DNA of 64,000 bases, taken from positions 744,001 through 808,000 of the forward strand of contig JADKIA010000004.1 in the NCBI GenBank assembly GCA_016721465.1, written 5' to 3'. The position numbers were made by a program, and so were the translations under genes. Source of the stretch: Ideonella sp. (GTDB taxonomy: Bacteria; Pseudomonadota; Gammaproteobacteria; Burkholderiales; Burkholderiaceae_C). Positions 39,895 to 50,204 of the stretch are shown here, one piece after another. The stretch's first letter is position 1. Each line of letters begins with the position of its first letter. The notes below the pieces were generated by a model. That model was not told the origin of the DNA and did not search any database. It was given only the letters and a program-made list of their open reading frames with translations.

Positions 39895-41745
39895 TCAGGC
39901 CTTGGCTCGGGGCTCGTCGTCGCGCAACACCGTGGCCCAGCGGCTCACGGCCGCCTGCAGCAAGCCGTTCTGAACGGGCTTGCTGAGAAAATCGTTCATG
40001 CCCGCCGCCAGGCAGGCAGCACGGTCTTCGGCGAACGCGTTGGCGGTGAGCGCCACCACAGGCACCACCATGCCCAGCGGGCCGGCGGCGCCACTGCGCA
40101 TCCGGCGCGTGACTTCCAGGCCGTCCATGTCCGGCATCTGCCAGTCCATCAGCACCAGGTCGAAATCTCCCGCCGCCACCATCGACAAGGCCGTGGCGCC
40201 ATCACTGGCCGCTACGGCCAAGTGGCCTGCGTGACGAAGCAGGCTGCAGACGATGGTCTGGTTGAGCGAATCATCCTCCACCACCAACACTTTGGTGCGG
40301 CCGGCCGCCACGGCCGGCGCCGATGGCCGTGCGAGGGCTGACCGGTCCACTGCGGGCATTGCATGGGAAGGGGCCACCGCCACCTCGGGACAGGTGCGCG
40401 GCAGGGGCAACATCAACTCAAACTCAGTGCCCTGCCCCACCACGCTGCGCACCGAGATGTGGCCGCCCATCGCGTCCACCAACTGGCGGACGATGGCCAG
40501 GCCCAAGCCGGACCCACCGAAGCGACGATCGGCCCCGTCGTCGGCTTGGCGAAAGGCGTCGAACACCGTCGGCAGGGCCTCGGCCGAAATGCCGACGCCG
40601 GTGTCGCTGACCGCGATGGAAACCGCATCCGCGTCACCGCCGGCGCGCACACGCACGCTCACTTCGCCCTGCGGGGTGAACTTCACGGCGTTGCCCAACA
40701 GGTTCAAAAGCAGCTGGCGAACGCGAAGCGCGTCGCCCCGCCGCCACAGAGGCATGTCCGGCTCGATCTGGCAGCTTACGGTCAGGCCCTTGGCGCGCCC
40801 GGCCACCGCGGCCGTGACCATGGCCGCCTGCACGGATTCGGCCAAATCGAAAGGCGCATCGGCCAGGCTCAGCCGGCCCGCCTCAATGCGTGACAAATCC
40901 ATGATGTTCTCGATCAGGCCAAGCAGGTTGCTGCCACTGTGGTGGATGGCGTCCACCAGCACGGCCTGGCCCGCAGCATCTTGCTGCCCGGACTTCATCA
41001 GCTGTGCCGCACCGATCACCGCGTTGAGCGGGCTGCGCAGCTCGTGGCTCATGTTGGCCAGAAAGCGCGTCTTTGCCACCGACGCCGCCTCGGCACGTTC
41101 ACGGGCCTGCTCCAACTGCGTCACCGTCTGCGACAGCTCCAGCTCGGTCTGGATCGAGGCGCCGATCATCTGGTGCAAACGTGTGCCGACCAGGGCCATG
41201 GCACAGAAGCCGGCCACGACTTCCAGCGCGGCCATCCCCTCGACACGCCCGCCAGTGCGGTGCAGGGCCCACACCGTGGGCATGAGTGCGGCACTGAGGA
41301 ACAGCATCATGGATGTCCTGCGAACCGACTGCGTCACGGCGGCAACCGAACAGACGCTGAGCAGGCAGCCCAGCAACAGGATCGACTCGATCCGACCGGC
41401 CGCCGGCATCAGCACCAACGGCCCATAGGCCCAACTGGCACCGGCCGCAATCGACCAGGCGGTGAACCAATGGTCCCATGCCTTGAGCGAATCGCCCTCG
41501 GGTCGGCTGGCCATGAATCGGTGCCAAAGCAGGTAACGCCCAGCGGACACCAGCAAGATCACCGCCAGCCAGACCTGCATCTGCCGTGCGTCGAAGAACG
41601 GATACAACAGTGCGAAGAACGGCAGGCAAGCACCCAAAGTGAGCAGCACATTGGTACGCAGCCGCCCATACACCATGTGCACCTGCACCGCCGCCACCTG
41701 GGCAGCCATGATGGTGGCCGAAGGCGCCTCAGCGATCGGGGTCAT
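39895..41745 (-). CDS. Hybrid sensor histidine kinase with receiver domain
   Basis: The 616-aa membrane protein has five or six N-terminal helices (about residues 30-190) and a coiled linker (LEQARERAEAASVAKTRF). A HisKA domain follows with NMSHELRSPLNAVIG. The HATPase domain has NLLGNAVKF, DTGVGI and GGSGLGLAI. A C-terminal receiver has VVEDDSLN, phospho-acceptor Asp in DLVLMDWQMPDMDG, and FLSKPV. There is no HPt domain, so phosphotransfer must use another protein. No response regulator gene is adjacent. The signal is unknown. Confidence 0.92.
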   Translation of the reverse strand: MTPIAEAPSATIMAAQVAAVQVHMVYGRLRTNVLLTLGACLPFFALLYPFFDARQMQVWLAVILLVSAGRYLLWHRFMASRPEGDSLKAWDHWFTAWSIAAGASWAYGPLVLMPAAGRIESILLLGCLLSVCSVAAVTQSVRRTSMMLFLSAALMPTVWALHRTGGRVEGMAALEVVAGFCAMALVGTRLHQMIGASIQTELELSQTVTQLEQARERAEAASVAKTRFLANMSHELRSPLNAVIGAAQLMKSGQQDAAGQAVLVDAIHHSGSNLLGLIENIMDLSRIEAGRLSLADAPFDLAESVQAAMVTAAVAGRAKGLTVSCQIEPDMPLWRRGDALRVRQLLLNLLGNAVKFTPQGEVSVRVRAGGDADAVSIAVSDTGVGISAEALPTVFDAFRQADDGADRRFGGSGLGLAIVRQLVDAMGGHISVRSVVGQGTEFELMLPLPRTCPEVAVAPSHAMPAVDRSALARPSAPAVAAGRTKVLVVEDDSLNQTIVCSLLRHAGHLAVAASDGATALSMVAAGDFDLVLMDWQMPDMDGLEVTRRMRSGAAGPLGMVVPVVALTANAFAEDRAACLAAGMNDFLSKPVQNGLLQAAVSRWATVLRDDEPRAKA

Positions 41746-41934
41746 CCACGCGTGCCCACCGCGCCATTGGAGCCTGGCCCCGCCGCAATCGCCTCGCCCG
41801 GCGCGCGCCAGGCCAGCCGGGAAAGGCGGTTCAATTTATCGGGCAGCGGGTGCATCGGGATGGTTCAGCAACGTCAACGATCGGGCGCAATGCCATCCTT
41901 TACGACCGGTCATGCTGCAAACTTGAGGCCGCAG

Positions 41935-41950
41935 CCACCTGTGCAGGTGG
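41935..41950. repeat. 7-bp inverted repeat downstream of the small membrane protein gene
   Basis: Arms CCACCTG and CAGGTGG flank TG. The repeat lies 31 nt past the stop of the gene at 41,982 and has no T-run. The surrounding 236 bp (41,746-41,981) hold no gene I can support. Confidence 0.3.
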
Positions 41951-41981
41951 CGAAGTGTCAGTCAAAGGCCGACAAAGACGG

Positions 41982-42326
41982 CTAGAGGCGGCTTTGCCCG
42001 TTGTACTTGGCACGGCTGGCCTGGGCCTTCAGCGGGCGCTTGTCCAGGGTGCGCCAGATCGTCCACACGCACAGCGGCAGCACGGCCCCGGGAATCAGCA
42101 TCGCGATCCAGTACGCCAGGTCTTCGCCCGACACGGCCTCCGAGGTGGCCAGCAGGATCCAGAGCAGGCCCAGCAAGGACAGGCCCGTCAGCATGACGGC
42201 CATCGAAAAGAAAGTCTTCTGCCTGGAACGCCGCCGGCGCGAGGTGCGCTTGGCCATCATCACCACTGGCACCATGGCCACCAGGATCAGCAGCTGAACG
42301 ATGGCAAGGAACTGGCTCAAGTACAT
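41982..42326 (-). CDS. Small three-helix membrane protein, unrecognised
   Basis: A 114-aa protein with three hydrophobic segments: YLSQFLAIVQLLILVAMVPV, FFSMAVMLTGLSLLGLLWIL and AYWIAMLIPGAVLPLCVWTI. A basic loop (AKRTSRRRRSRQK) lies between the first two, placing it on the cytoplasmic side. The C-terminal tail is short and polar. I do not recognise a family. It lies alone between a hybrid kinase gene and a divergent methyltransferase gene. Hydrophobicity pattern and GC usage favour a real gene. Confidence 0.6.
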   Translation of the reverse strand: MYLSQFLAIVQLLILVAMVPVVMMAKRTSRRRRSRQKTFFSMAVMLTGLSLLGLLWILLATSEAVSGEDLAYWIAMLIPGAVLPLCVWTIWRTLDKRPLKAQASRAKYNGQSRL

Positions 42327-42429
42327 CCCGACACGATATCAGCCCCAATGAGGCTTGTCGCCCTACCTAAGTCCGTGAGCAGGCCGGTGCCCGCCCAAGC
42401 GCGACAATCCGCACGGAACCCATGGCGCC

Positions 42430-43655
42430 ATGAACATCCCCTCCGACCCGATCCAGGCATTTGTCAAGGCACTGCAGGACGGCGCCTTGGCCGGCACGCT
42501 GCACCAGGCGGTGCTCGCCAAGTACCGCGGCCCCGACGCCGACCTGCTGCGCATCAACCTGCGCAGCGTGCTGTTGCGCGGGCAGCAGCAATTGCAGCTC
42601 GTCTACCGCCATGCGACGCGCGATGTCACCCACAACCACCCGGTCGCCGAAGCGGTGGACCTGGTCCGCCAGCTGCTGATTGACGGGCAGTTTCGCAATG
42701 CCCACCTGCACACCGGCACGGGTGACTTCGAGCTGAGCATCACACGGCGCGGCCAGGCCCACCTGCGCCACCAGACCCCGGCGTCCTCGATCCCGGCGCC
42801 GGCCAACGCCGCCCACAACCGCGAGAAGCACCGCATGCTGGCCATCGACCGCCCCTTCCTCACCGAACTGGGTGTGACCACCGCGCAGCACACGCTGGTG
42901 CCCGCCATGGCGCGCAAGTGGAAGCAGATCAACAAGTTCATCGAGGTGTTTGCCAGCGCCCTTGCGGCCTCGCGCCTGGCCAATGCGCCGCAGCTGCACA
43001 TCGTCGACTTCGGCAGCGGCAAGGGCTACCTCACCTTCGCCATCCACGACTGGTTGCGCCAGGTCAAGGGGGTGGAGGCGCAGGTCGTCGGCGTGGAGCT
43101 GCGCCCCGACCTGGTGGCGCTGTGCAATGCGGCCATCGGCAAGCTCGGCCTGCACGGCCTGCGCATCGAGCAGGGCGACGTGCGCAGCTGGACGCCGGCC
43201 GCGCTGAACGTGGTAATCGCGCTGCACGCCTGCGACACCGCCACCGACCACGCCATCGATCTGGGCATCCGCGGCGGCGCCGACATCATCCTGTGCTCGC
43301 CCTGCTGCCACAAGCAGCTGCGGCCGCAGCTGCTCTCACCCCACCCCTTGCGGCCCATCCTGCAGCACGGCGTCCACCTGGGACAGGAGGCCGAAATGCT
43401 CACCGACGGCCTGCGCGCGCTGTTGCTCGACGCCGCGGGCTACGACACCCAGGTGTTCGAGTTCATCTCGCTGGAGCACACCAACAAGAACAAGATGATC
43501 CTCGCCGTCAAACGCGCCAGCCCCAGGCCGCCTGAGCCCGTGTTGGCGCAGATTGCCGAGATCAAGGCCTTCTACGGCATCCGCGAGCAATGCCTGGAGA
43601 CCCTGTTGCAAGACCGATGGCTGCACACGCTGGGGGCCGTGGCCGACAATCCGGC

Positions 43656-43659
<4 letters not shown>
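42430..43659 (+). CDS. Class I SAM-dependent methyltransferase (Methyltransf_32/METTL25-like)
   Basis: The 409-aa protein has an N-terminal domain of about 185 residues (LRSVLLRGQQQLQLVYRH, HNREKHRML) and a Rossmann methyltransferase domain. Motif I is VDFGSGKGYLTFAI, followed by an acidic VGVELRPDL strand and IEQGDV. ALHACDTATDHAI and SPCCHKQL come next; the Cys-Cys-His segment is typical of the PF13679 group that includes METTL25. The substrate may be RNA or protein, but this is not known for bacterial members. The stop overlaps the dbpA start (ATGA), which links it to RNA metabolism by context. Confidence 0.82.
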
Positions 43660-45086
<1,427 letters not shown>

Positions 45087-45110
45087 CTCGGATGCACTGC
45101 GCGGGCAGGC

Positions 45111-47348
45111 TCAGCGCCGAGCCCGCGCCTGGCCACGGGCCTGCCACAACGGGCGCTGCCCCTTGAGCTGCCGCTCGATGCCGTCATTGAGCACCGATCG
45201 CAGCGCCAGCACCTCGGGCACCTCGCCGTAGATACCGGGAAAGCGCAGGTCCAGCCACAACCACAAGGTGCACGAGCGCAGCGCCTGCTCCATGCGGTCC
45301 AGGCGGCTGTGGCTGTCCACGGCATCCAGGAACCAGGGCACGCCCGCCTTGCCGTTGCGCGCGTGGCCATGGGCCCAATCCAGAAACTGGGTCACCTGCG
45401 CATCGGTGCGGGTGTCCACCGGCGCCTGGGCGTAGATGAAGCGATCGCGCAGGCTCAGGCCCGACGCCTGCTCGTCCAGCTGCGTGGCCAGTTCGATCAT
45501 CGGATCGAGATCGGCCACCGCGAAATGCGCGTTGTCCAGTGCCAGCTGGCTGCGGAACACCTCCAGCACCTCGCGCAGTTTGCGCCGGCCCAACCGTGTG
45601 GCGATGGTCTCCACATGCCAAGGGTTGGGCGCCACCGGGGCCTTGAAGTCGCGCGGCGCACGCGGCACGCGGGGCAACAAGTCCTTGAGCGTGCGCGCGG
45701 CGGTGGGTTCGGCCTCGCGCAGCACGCCGACGAAGCCTTCCTCGTGGATGCCGAAGCGGCCGGCCCGCCCGGCGATCTGGTGCACCTCGCCCACGCTCAG
45801 TGGCCGGTCGGCCTCGCCATCGAACTTGACCAGCGTGCTGAACAGCACCCGACGGATCGGCAGGTTCAGGCCCATGCCGATGGCGTCGGTGGCCACGAGC
45901 ACCTGCGACTCGCCCTGCGCGAAACGTTCGGCCTCGCGCCTGCGTACTTCGGGTGGCAGCGCGCCATAGATCACCGACACCGACTTGCCATTGGCCGCCA
46001 CCTGGTCGCGCAGCATCAGCACGTCGCGGCGGCTGAAGGCCACCACCGCGTCGCCGTCGCGCAAGGCGTTGATGGGCACGGCAGCGGGCAGCAGGTCCAC
46101 GTGCTGCTTGCGCTCGAACTCGCGCACCGTGCAGCGCTCGCCGCACAGGCCCAGCAGACTTTCGATGGCCGGCACGGCATGGGCCGAGCAGATCACGATC
46201 ACTTCATTGGCCGGCACGGCGACGATGGCCTGGGTCCAGGCCCAGCCGCGGCTGGCGTCGAAGATCATCTGCGCCTCATCGATCACCGCCACGTCGATGG
46301 CCTTGCGGGTGTTCACCATCTCGATGGTGGACGAGACCACCCGGGCGCCATCGGCCGGCACGTTCTCTTCACCGGTGAGCAGGCTGCAGGGCACGCCGCG
46401 CCCCACGAGGCGATCGCGGCCCTCCAAGGCCAGCAAGCGCAATGGGGCCAGGTAGGCACCGTCCTCGGCCTGCGCCAGGCGCTCGAACGCCGCGTAGGTC
46501 TTGCCGCTGTTGGGCGGGCCGACGTACAGCGTCACCGTGCGTTGCAACTGGCGCGCCAGGTCGAAGCTGTCGGGGTAGCCCTGGAAAGCCAGCTCGCGCG
46601 TCAAGCCGGCCAAGGTGGCCTGCTCGGCCACCTGGTGTTCCCAGCGATCCTGCGCCCGGGTGCAGGCGGCCAACAGATCGTTCAAGGGCTGTGGCGTGGC
46701 GCACTCGGACTGCAGGCGCGGCAGCAGCGCGTCCAGCTGCTGCGGTGCCGACGATGCACTGCGTTCGATCAACGAGTGCAGGTGCGCCTGGAGCTCGGCG
46801 GCCTGCGGATGCGCCGGCACATCCCCCAGGCCAGCCTCGAACCTGGACGCGTCTCCATCGAGATAAAAGGCCCACACCGCGTCTTGCGGCACGGGCACGC
46901 GAAACGCCACCATCACCCGCCAATCCGTGGCGCCGCCCGGCACGGCCAAGGCGAGCGGCTGGGACACCAGGCGATCCCAGCGGGTGCCTTGGCGCGACAG
47001 GCCCATCGCGTCGAGCACACCGGTGCGCTGCGCCATCAGCACGCGCACACCAGGGCCGGTGCCCACCGCCTCCAGCTGGCGCAGGGCCGCGTCCAGCGTG
47101 TCCGGCGCAATCCAGCGGCTGGCCCGGTGCTCAGCCAGGCCTTTTTGCAGCAGGATCAGGCCCTCGGCTTCCAGCCGAGCCTCGGCCTGCGGCGTGCTCA
47201 GTTCATCGAAATCCAGGGGTGTGACGGTCTGCGGCAACAGATAGGCCGCCTGCCGGATGCGCTCGAACGATGCGATGTCGATGTGCGAAGGGATGCGCCT
47301 GGCGTGCAGCGGGACTGGCAGGCGCAGCACTGGAACGGATTCACTCAT
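45111..47348 (-). CDS. SUV3-like ATP-dependent RNA helicase
   Basis: The 745-aa protein is a superfamily 2 helicase like mitochondrial SUV3. An N-terminal region of about 265 residues has no obvious domain. The motor has Walker A GPPNSGKT (277-284), LAPLRLLALE, TGEE, SSTIEM, Walker B DEAQM (357-361), CSAH, VAFSRRDV, YGALPPEVRR, ATDAIGMGLNL and motif VI QIAGRAGRFG. The C-terminal helical region resembles the SUV3 C-terminal domain. SUV3 unwinds RNA or RNA-DNA hybrids and works with exoribonucleases; a bacterial partner is not visible here. Its start overlaps the WYL regulator's stop by 8 nt, so the two form an operon. Confidence 0.85.
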   Translation of the reverse strand: MSESVPVLRLPVPLHARRIPSHIDIASFERIRQAAYLLPQTVTPLDFDELSTPQAEARLEAEGLILLQKGLAEHRASRWIAPDTLDAALRQLEAVGTGPGVRVLMAQRTGVLDAMGLSRQGTRWDRLVSQPLALAVPGGATDWRVMVAFRVPVPQDAVWAFYLDGDASRFEAGLGDVPAHPQAAELQAHLHSLIERSASSAPQQLDALLPRLQSECATPQPLNDLLAACTRAQDRWEHQVAEQATLAGLTRELAFQGYPDSFDLARQLQRTVTLYVGPPNSGKTYAAFERLAQAEDGAYLAPLRLLALEGRDRLVGRGVPCSLLTGEENVPADGARVVSSTIEMVNTRKAIDVAVIDEAQMIFDASRGWAWTQAIVAVPANEVIVICSAHAVPAIESLLGLCGERCTVREFERKQHVDLLPAAVPINALRDGDAVVAFSRRDVLMLRDQVAANGKSVSVIYGALPPEVRRREAERFAQGESQVLVATDAIGMGLNLPIRRVLFSTLVKFDGEADRPLSVGEVHQIAGRAGRFGIHEEGFVGVLREAEPTAARTLKDLLPRVPRAPRDFKAPVAPNPWHVETIATRLGRRKLREVLEVFRSQLALDNAHFAVADLDPMIELATQLDEQASGLSLRDRFIYAQAPVDTRTDAQVTQFLDWAHGHARNGKAGVPWFLDAVDSHSRLDRMEQALRSCTLWLWLDLRFPGIYGEVPEVLALRSVLNDGIERQLKGQRPLWQARGQARARR

Positions 47349-48315
47349 ACGATCGCAAGGCCAGGTCGAGGCGCTTCTTCACGGCTTGCCGCAAGCCCTC
47401 CGGCTGCAGCACCTTCACCTGCTCGCCTTGGCGCAGCACATCCATGACCAGCTCCGTTTCATCCACGTAGGGCAGCGTCAACTCATAGCTGCCATCGGCC
47501 AGCCAGCGGCCCTGTTGTTCGGGGTGCCACTCCTCACGGCTGATCCAGGGCGCCGCCTGCGCGCTGAAGCACAGCGTGGCCCATTGCCGCGTTCCGCCGG
47601 CATAGATGCCATAGCCCGCGTCCATCTCCGCCTCGACCTGCTTGAGCGCCACGTCCTTGGCACGTGTCTCATCGAGCTGCGCCGTCTGGATGGCGTCGAG
47701 CGCAAAGCGCAGCAGCTTCTCGCGCGTGTGGCACCAGGCATCCAGGTACCAGGTGTTCTTGTAGTGCACCAGGCGCTGCGGTGACACCTGCCGCTCGCTC
47801 ACCTCGCCCCGGCCGCGGGTGAGGTAGCGCATGCTCAAGCGCCGGCGACGGATCAGCGCTTCGCCCACGCGCTCGAAGAACTCGCTGGCCACCGGGCGGC
47901 GCAGGGCGCTGATGATCTTTACCCGCTTCATCAGTGCCTTGGCGTCGTTCTCGCCGCCCGGACCCAGCAGATCGTGGATGCGCTCCAGCAGCGGCTGCAG
48001 GTGCCGGCTGAGCAGGCCTTCGCTGTCCAGGCCGCTCAGCAGCTGGTGGGCCATGAGCAGCGAATACAGCTCGCGCTCGTTGAACCACAGGCCAGGCAGC
48101 TCATGCTTCTGGCTGCGCAAGTCGCTGCCGAAGCGGTAGCCGTTCAGGTCACGGTCGTATTCGATCGGTGCGCCGAGCTGGTCGCGCAGGTATTCCAGAT
48201 CGCGCTTGAGCGTGGCGGGCGAGACTTCGAGCTCATCCAACAGTGTGGCAAAGCTGACCTGCCCGCGTTGCCGGATCAGCATCTCGATCTTGTACAGGCG
48301 TGCGGTCTTGGACAT
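47341..48315 (-). CDS. WYL-domain transcriptional regulator with N-terminal HTH
   Basis: The 324-aa protein starts with a DeoR/HTH_11-type winged helix (RLYKIEMLIRQRGQVSFATL, then LEVSPATLKRDLEYLRD). A WYL domain follows at about 140-220 (RRLSMRYLTRGRG, VSPQRLVHYKNTWYLDAWC), and a C-terminal WCX-type region ends the protein (YELTLPYVDETELVMDVLR, then VLQPEGLRQAVKKRL). WYL regulators sense nucleic acid or nucleotide ligands and often control repair or defence genes. It is co-translated with the SUV3-like helicase. Two matching inverted repeats lie between it and the divergent orphan gene, making it the obvious candidate to bind them. Confidence 0.9.
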   Translation of the reverse strand: MSKTARLYKIEMLIRQRGQVSFATLLDELEVSPATLKRDLEYLRDQLGAPIEYDRDLNGYRFGSDLRSQKHELPGLWFNERELYSLLMAHQLLSGLDSEGLLSRHLQPLLERIHDLLGPGGENDAKALMKRVKIISALRRPVASEFFERVGEALIRRRRLSMRYLTRGRGEVSERQVSPQRLVHYKNTWYLDAWCHTREKLLRFALDAIQTAQLDETRAKDVALKQVEAEMDAGYGIYAGGTRQWATLCFSAQAAPWISREEWHPEQQGRWLADGSYELTLPYVDETELVMDVLRQGEQVKVLQPEGLRQAVKKRLDLALRSYE

Positions 48316-48394
48316 GTGGTGGGTTTGGATCGGCCCGGACTGATGTGGCCAACAGGGCATGCGGCGCGGGCCGTGCCCGCAGTCTGCCACGCGA

Positions 48395-48415
48395 GTGGCT
48401 CAAAACATGAGCCAC
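48395..48415. promoter_or_regulatory. Inverted repeat IR1, probable WYL-regulator operator
   Basis: Arms GTGGCTCA (48395-48402) and TGAGCCAC (48408-48415) pair perfectly over 8 bp with a 5-nt spacer. The TGGCTCA-N5-TGAGCCA core is identical to IR2. It lies 80 bp upstream of the WYL gene start. Confidence 0.6.
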
Positions 48416-48438
48416 CCGAAAAAGAAATATCCGCACGT

Positions 48439-48461
48439 GCTGGCTCATGATTTGAGCCAGC
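48439..48461. promoter_or_regulatory. Inverted repeat IR2, probable WYL-regulator operator
   Basis: Arms GCTGGCTCA (48439-48447) and TGAGCCAGC (48453-48461) pair over 9 bp with the same 5-nt spacer as IR1. The centres of IR1 and IR2 are 45 bp apart, near four helical turns. It lies 58 bp before the divergent orphan gene. Confidence 0.6.
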
Positions 48462-48519
48462 CAACCCGCAGACTTCATTTGCCGGGGACGTCCCGGTGCC
48501 GTTCTCAAAGGACCCCGTC

Positions 48520-49725
48520 ATGGCCCAAGCCAGCTTCTCGTTCGACCTGCCAGCCGATGCGCCACGGGCCATGGGCACGTGCCGGCCGATGACCTCGCCG
48601 CACCGGACCTGCGCGGACCCGATCGCGTACGAAATCGGCTGGGATTTCGCCCGCCACCGCGTCACGCCGCCGCTGGCGCACTTGCAGGCCGAAAGCCCGG
48701 TGCATGTGGGTTGGCGCACGGGCCGGGCCGTTTTCGGCCACCGCACCCTGACGGCCACGCCGGCGGTGCGCCAGTGGCTGCAACTTCGTTTGCAGGCCTG
48801 GGTGCAAGGCATCGTCTTCGAGGACGTGCAGGTCACACCGCATCACCTGCAGCAGTTGGGAAGCCCGCACTGCCCCGTGACGCGCCAGGCCCTGACCCGG
48901 GCCACGGGCAGCGGCAGCGACGCGACGGTGACACGCGTCAACGGGTCGGCGGCGGCGGCGGCCGGCAACCTGGCCGCCATGAGTACCCAGGTCGCCACGG
49001 CCAAGGCCGGCCTGGACTGGGCCGCGGCGATGGCCAACGCGCGGCAATTGGCCGATGCCGAGCCTGGTGCGACGCCATGCATCGACGGGCTGGACGAGCC
49101 GCAATGGTCCCGCCTCGGGGTGTTGATGAGTCTCGTCACACCACTGTCCCACGCCACGGCGGCGCTGCTGCCGCTGCGGGTGCTGCCACCCAACCGCCTG
49201 CGCGTGCTGAACCCGGTGCAGGCCCTGCAGGTGATGCTCACCTTGCAGTTCACCCGCGCCGGCTGCGCGCGTCGGCTGGTGGCGCTGGCGGCGTTGATGC
49301 CCGGCAGCGAGGTGCGCCAGGCCTTCCAGGTGTTCATGCACACGCTGCTGGCGCGCAGGCTGGATGCCGGCCCTGCCTTGGACGCCCTGGCGACGCGATG
49401 CGCCATGGAAGACATCTGGGCCGACCCCTTGGTGAATCGGCGCTGGCAACGCCTGGCCTTGCGCCTGACCGAAACCCAGTGCGAGCAGTTGCTGCAGCGT
49501 GCGGCACAGCACGGCCTGATGGGTCAGGCGTCGCAGTGGATGAGCCTGGAGCACGCCACCGAAGGCTGGGCGCTCGAATCCTCAGGCTATGTCCAGTTGC
49601 CGGCCGCCACACCCGCCCAGCCGGCCGGCGAGGTGCTCACCGCAATGCCCGGCAAGTTGCGCAACCTGGGCTCGCAAAAGCCCGCCAACTGCGAGGCGTT
49701 GACGGCCTTGGGCGCGCTCCAATAG
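48520..49725 (+). CDS. Orphan protein divergent from the WYL/SUV3 operon
   Basis: A 401-aa protein I cannot assign. No signal peptide or membrane helix is seen. The N-terminal part has a notable block (DPIAYEIGWDFARHRVTPP, VHVGWRTGRAVFG). A Cys/His segment GSPHCPVTRQAL follows, then a Gly/Ala/Ser linker near 130-155. The C-terminal half is rich in Leu/Ala/Arg and probably helical (RLVALAALMPGSEVRQAFQV, then HTLLARRLDAGPALDALA). ATG 48520 is chosen for AAAGGA 7 nt upstream. Its divergent position across two shared operators ties it to the WYL regulator and helicase. The last 139 bp overlap a convergent gene. Confidence 0.65.
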   Translation: MAQASFSFDLPADAPRAMGTCRPMTSPHRTCADPIAYEIGWDFARHRVTPPLAHLQAESPVHVGWRTGRAVFGHRTLTATPAVRQWLQLRLQAWVQGIVFEDVQVTPHHLQQLGSPHCPVTRQALTRATGSGSDATVTRVNGSAAAAAGNLAAMSTQVATAKAGLDWAAAMANARQLADAEPGATPCIDGLDEPQWSRLGVLMSLVTPLSHATAALLPLRVLPPNRLRVLNPVQALQVMLTLQFTRAGCARRLVALAALMPGSEVRQAFQVFMHTLLARRLDAGPALDALATRCAMEDIWADPLVNRRWQRLALRLTETQCEQLLQRAAQHGLMGQASQWMSLEHATEGWALESSGYVQLPAATPAQPAGEVLTAMPGKLRNLGSQKPANCEALTALGALQ

Positions 49726-50204
49726 CGGCGGGCGGCGGACACGCTGGTGGCCAGGCACTCCAGCACCGGTGGGCTGGGGGCGAACTGGAACAGGGCATTG
49801 CCGATGCGCAGCAAGGCCACGGCGGGCCGTTGCCGAGACCCGGCCACGGCCATCGCACCAGCGATGGCCTGCAACATCAGATCGGCACGCAGTTGCCCGG
49901 TCCAGCGCTCCTGCTCGACGAACAGGCGGTCGGTGTGCCGGTAGGTCAGGCAGATCAAGCCGTTGCCATGTTCCAGCACCGCATCGGGCTGCGCCAGCAG
50001 ATCGCCCGCCTGGTAGGACATGCGATCGTTGTCCTCGCCCACGCGACGTGGCCTTGCCCGCGTGAACACCGGCAAGTAGCGCTCAACAAAGCTGGCCCGC
50101 GCGTCCACCTCCACGGGGTCGAAGAAGTAGGCCTGGACCTGCACGCCCAGCAGCCGGGTTTGGGCGTGCCAGGTCAAGGGCGTCGGGCTTTGATCGGTGC
50201 TCAT
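49587..50204 (-). CDS. Hypothetical protein, last gene of a three-gene orphan operon
   Basis: A 205-aa soluble protein of unknown function. The core is YFFDPVEVDARASFVERYLPVF, given here by its start YFFDPVEVDARASF, then LPVFTRARPRRVGEDNDRM, GNGLICLTYRHTDRLFVEQE and a helix LRADLMLQAIAGAMAVAG. It starts on the stop of the upstream membrane protein gene (ATGA at 50,201-50,204). The C-terminal 46 codons overlap the convergent orphan gene at 48,520-49,725. The last residues are low complexity (GWAGVAAGNW), so the true end could be disputed if a frameshift exists. Confidence 0.55.
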   Translation of the reverse strand: MSTDQSPTPLTWHAQTRLLGVQVQAYFFDPVEVDARASFVERYLPVFTRARPRRVGEDNDRMSYQAGDLLAQPDAVLEHGNGLICLTYRHTDRLFVEQERWTGQLRADLMLQAIAGAMAVAGSRQRPAVALLRIGNALFQFAPSPPVLECLATSVSAARRYWSAPKAVNASQLAGFCEPRLRNLPGIAVSTSPAGWAGVAAGNWT

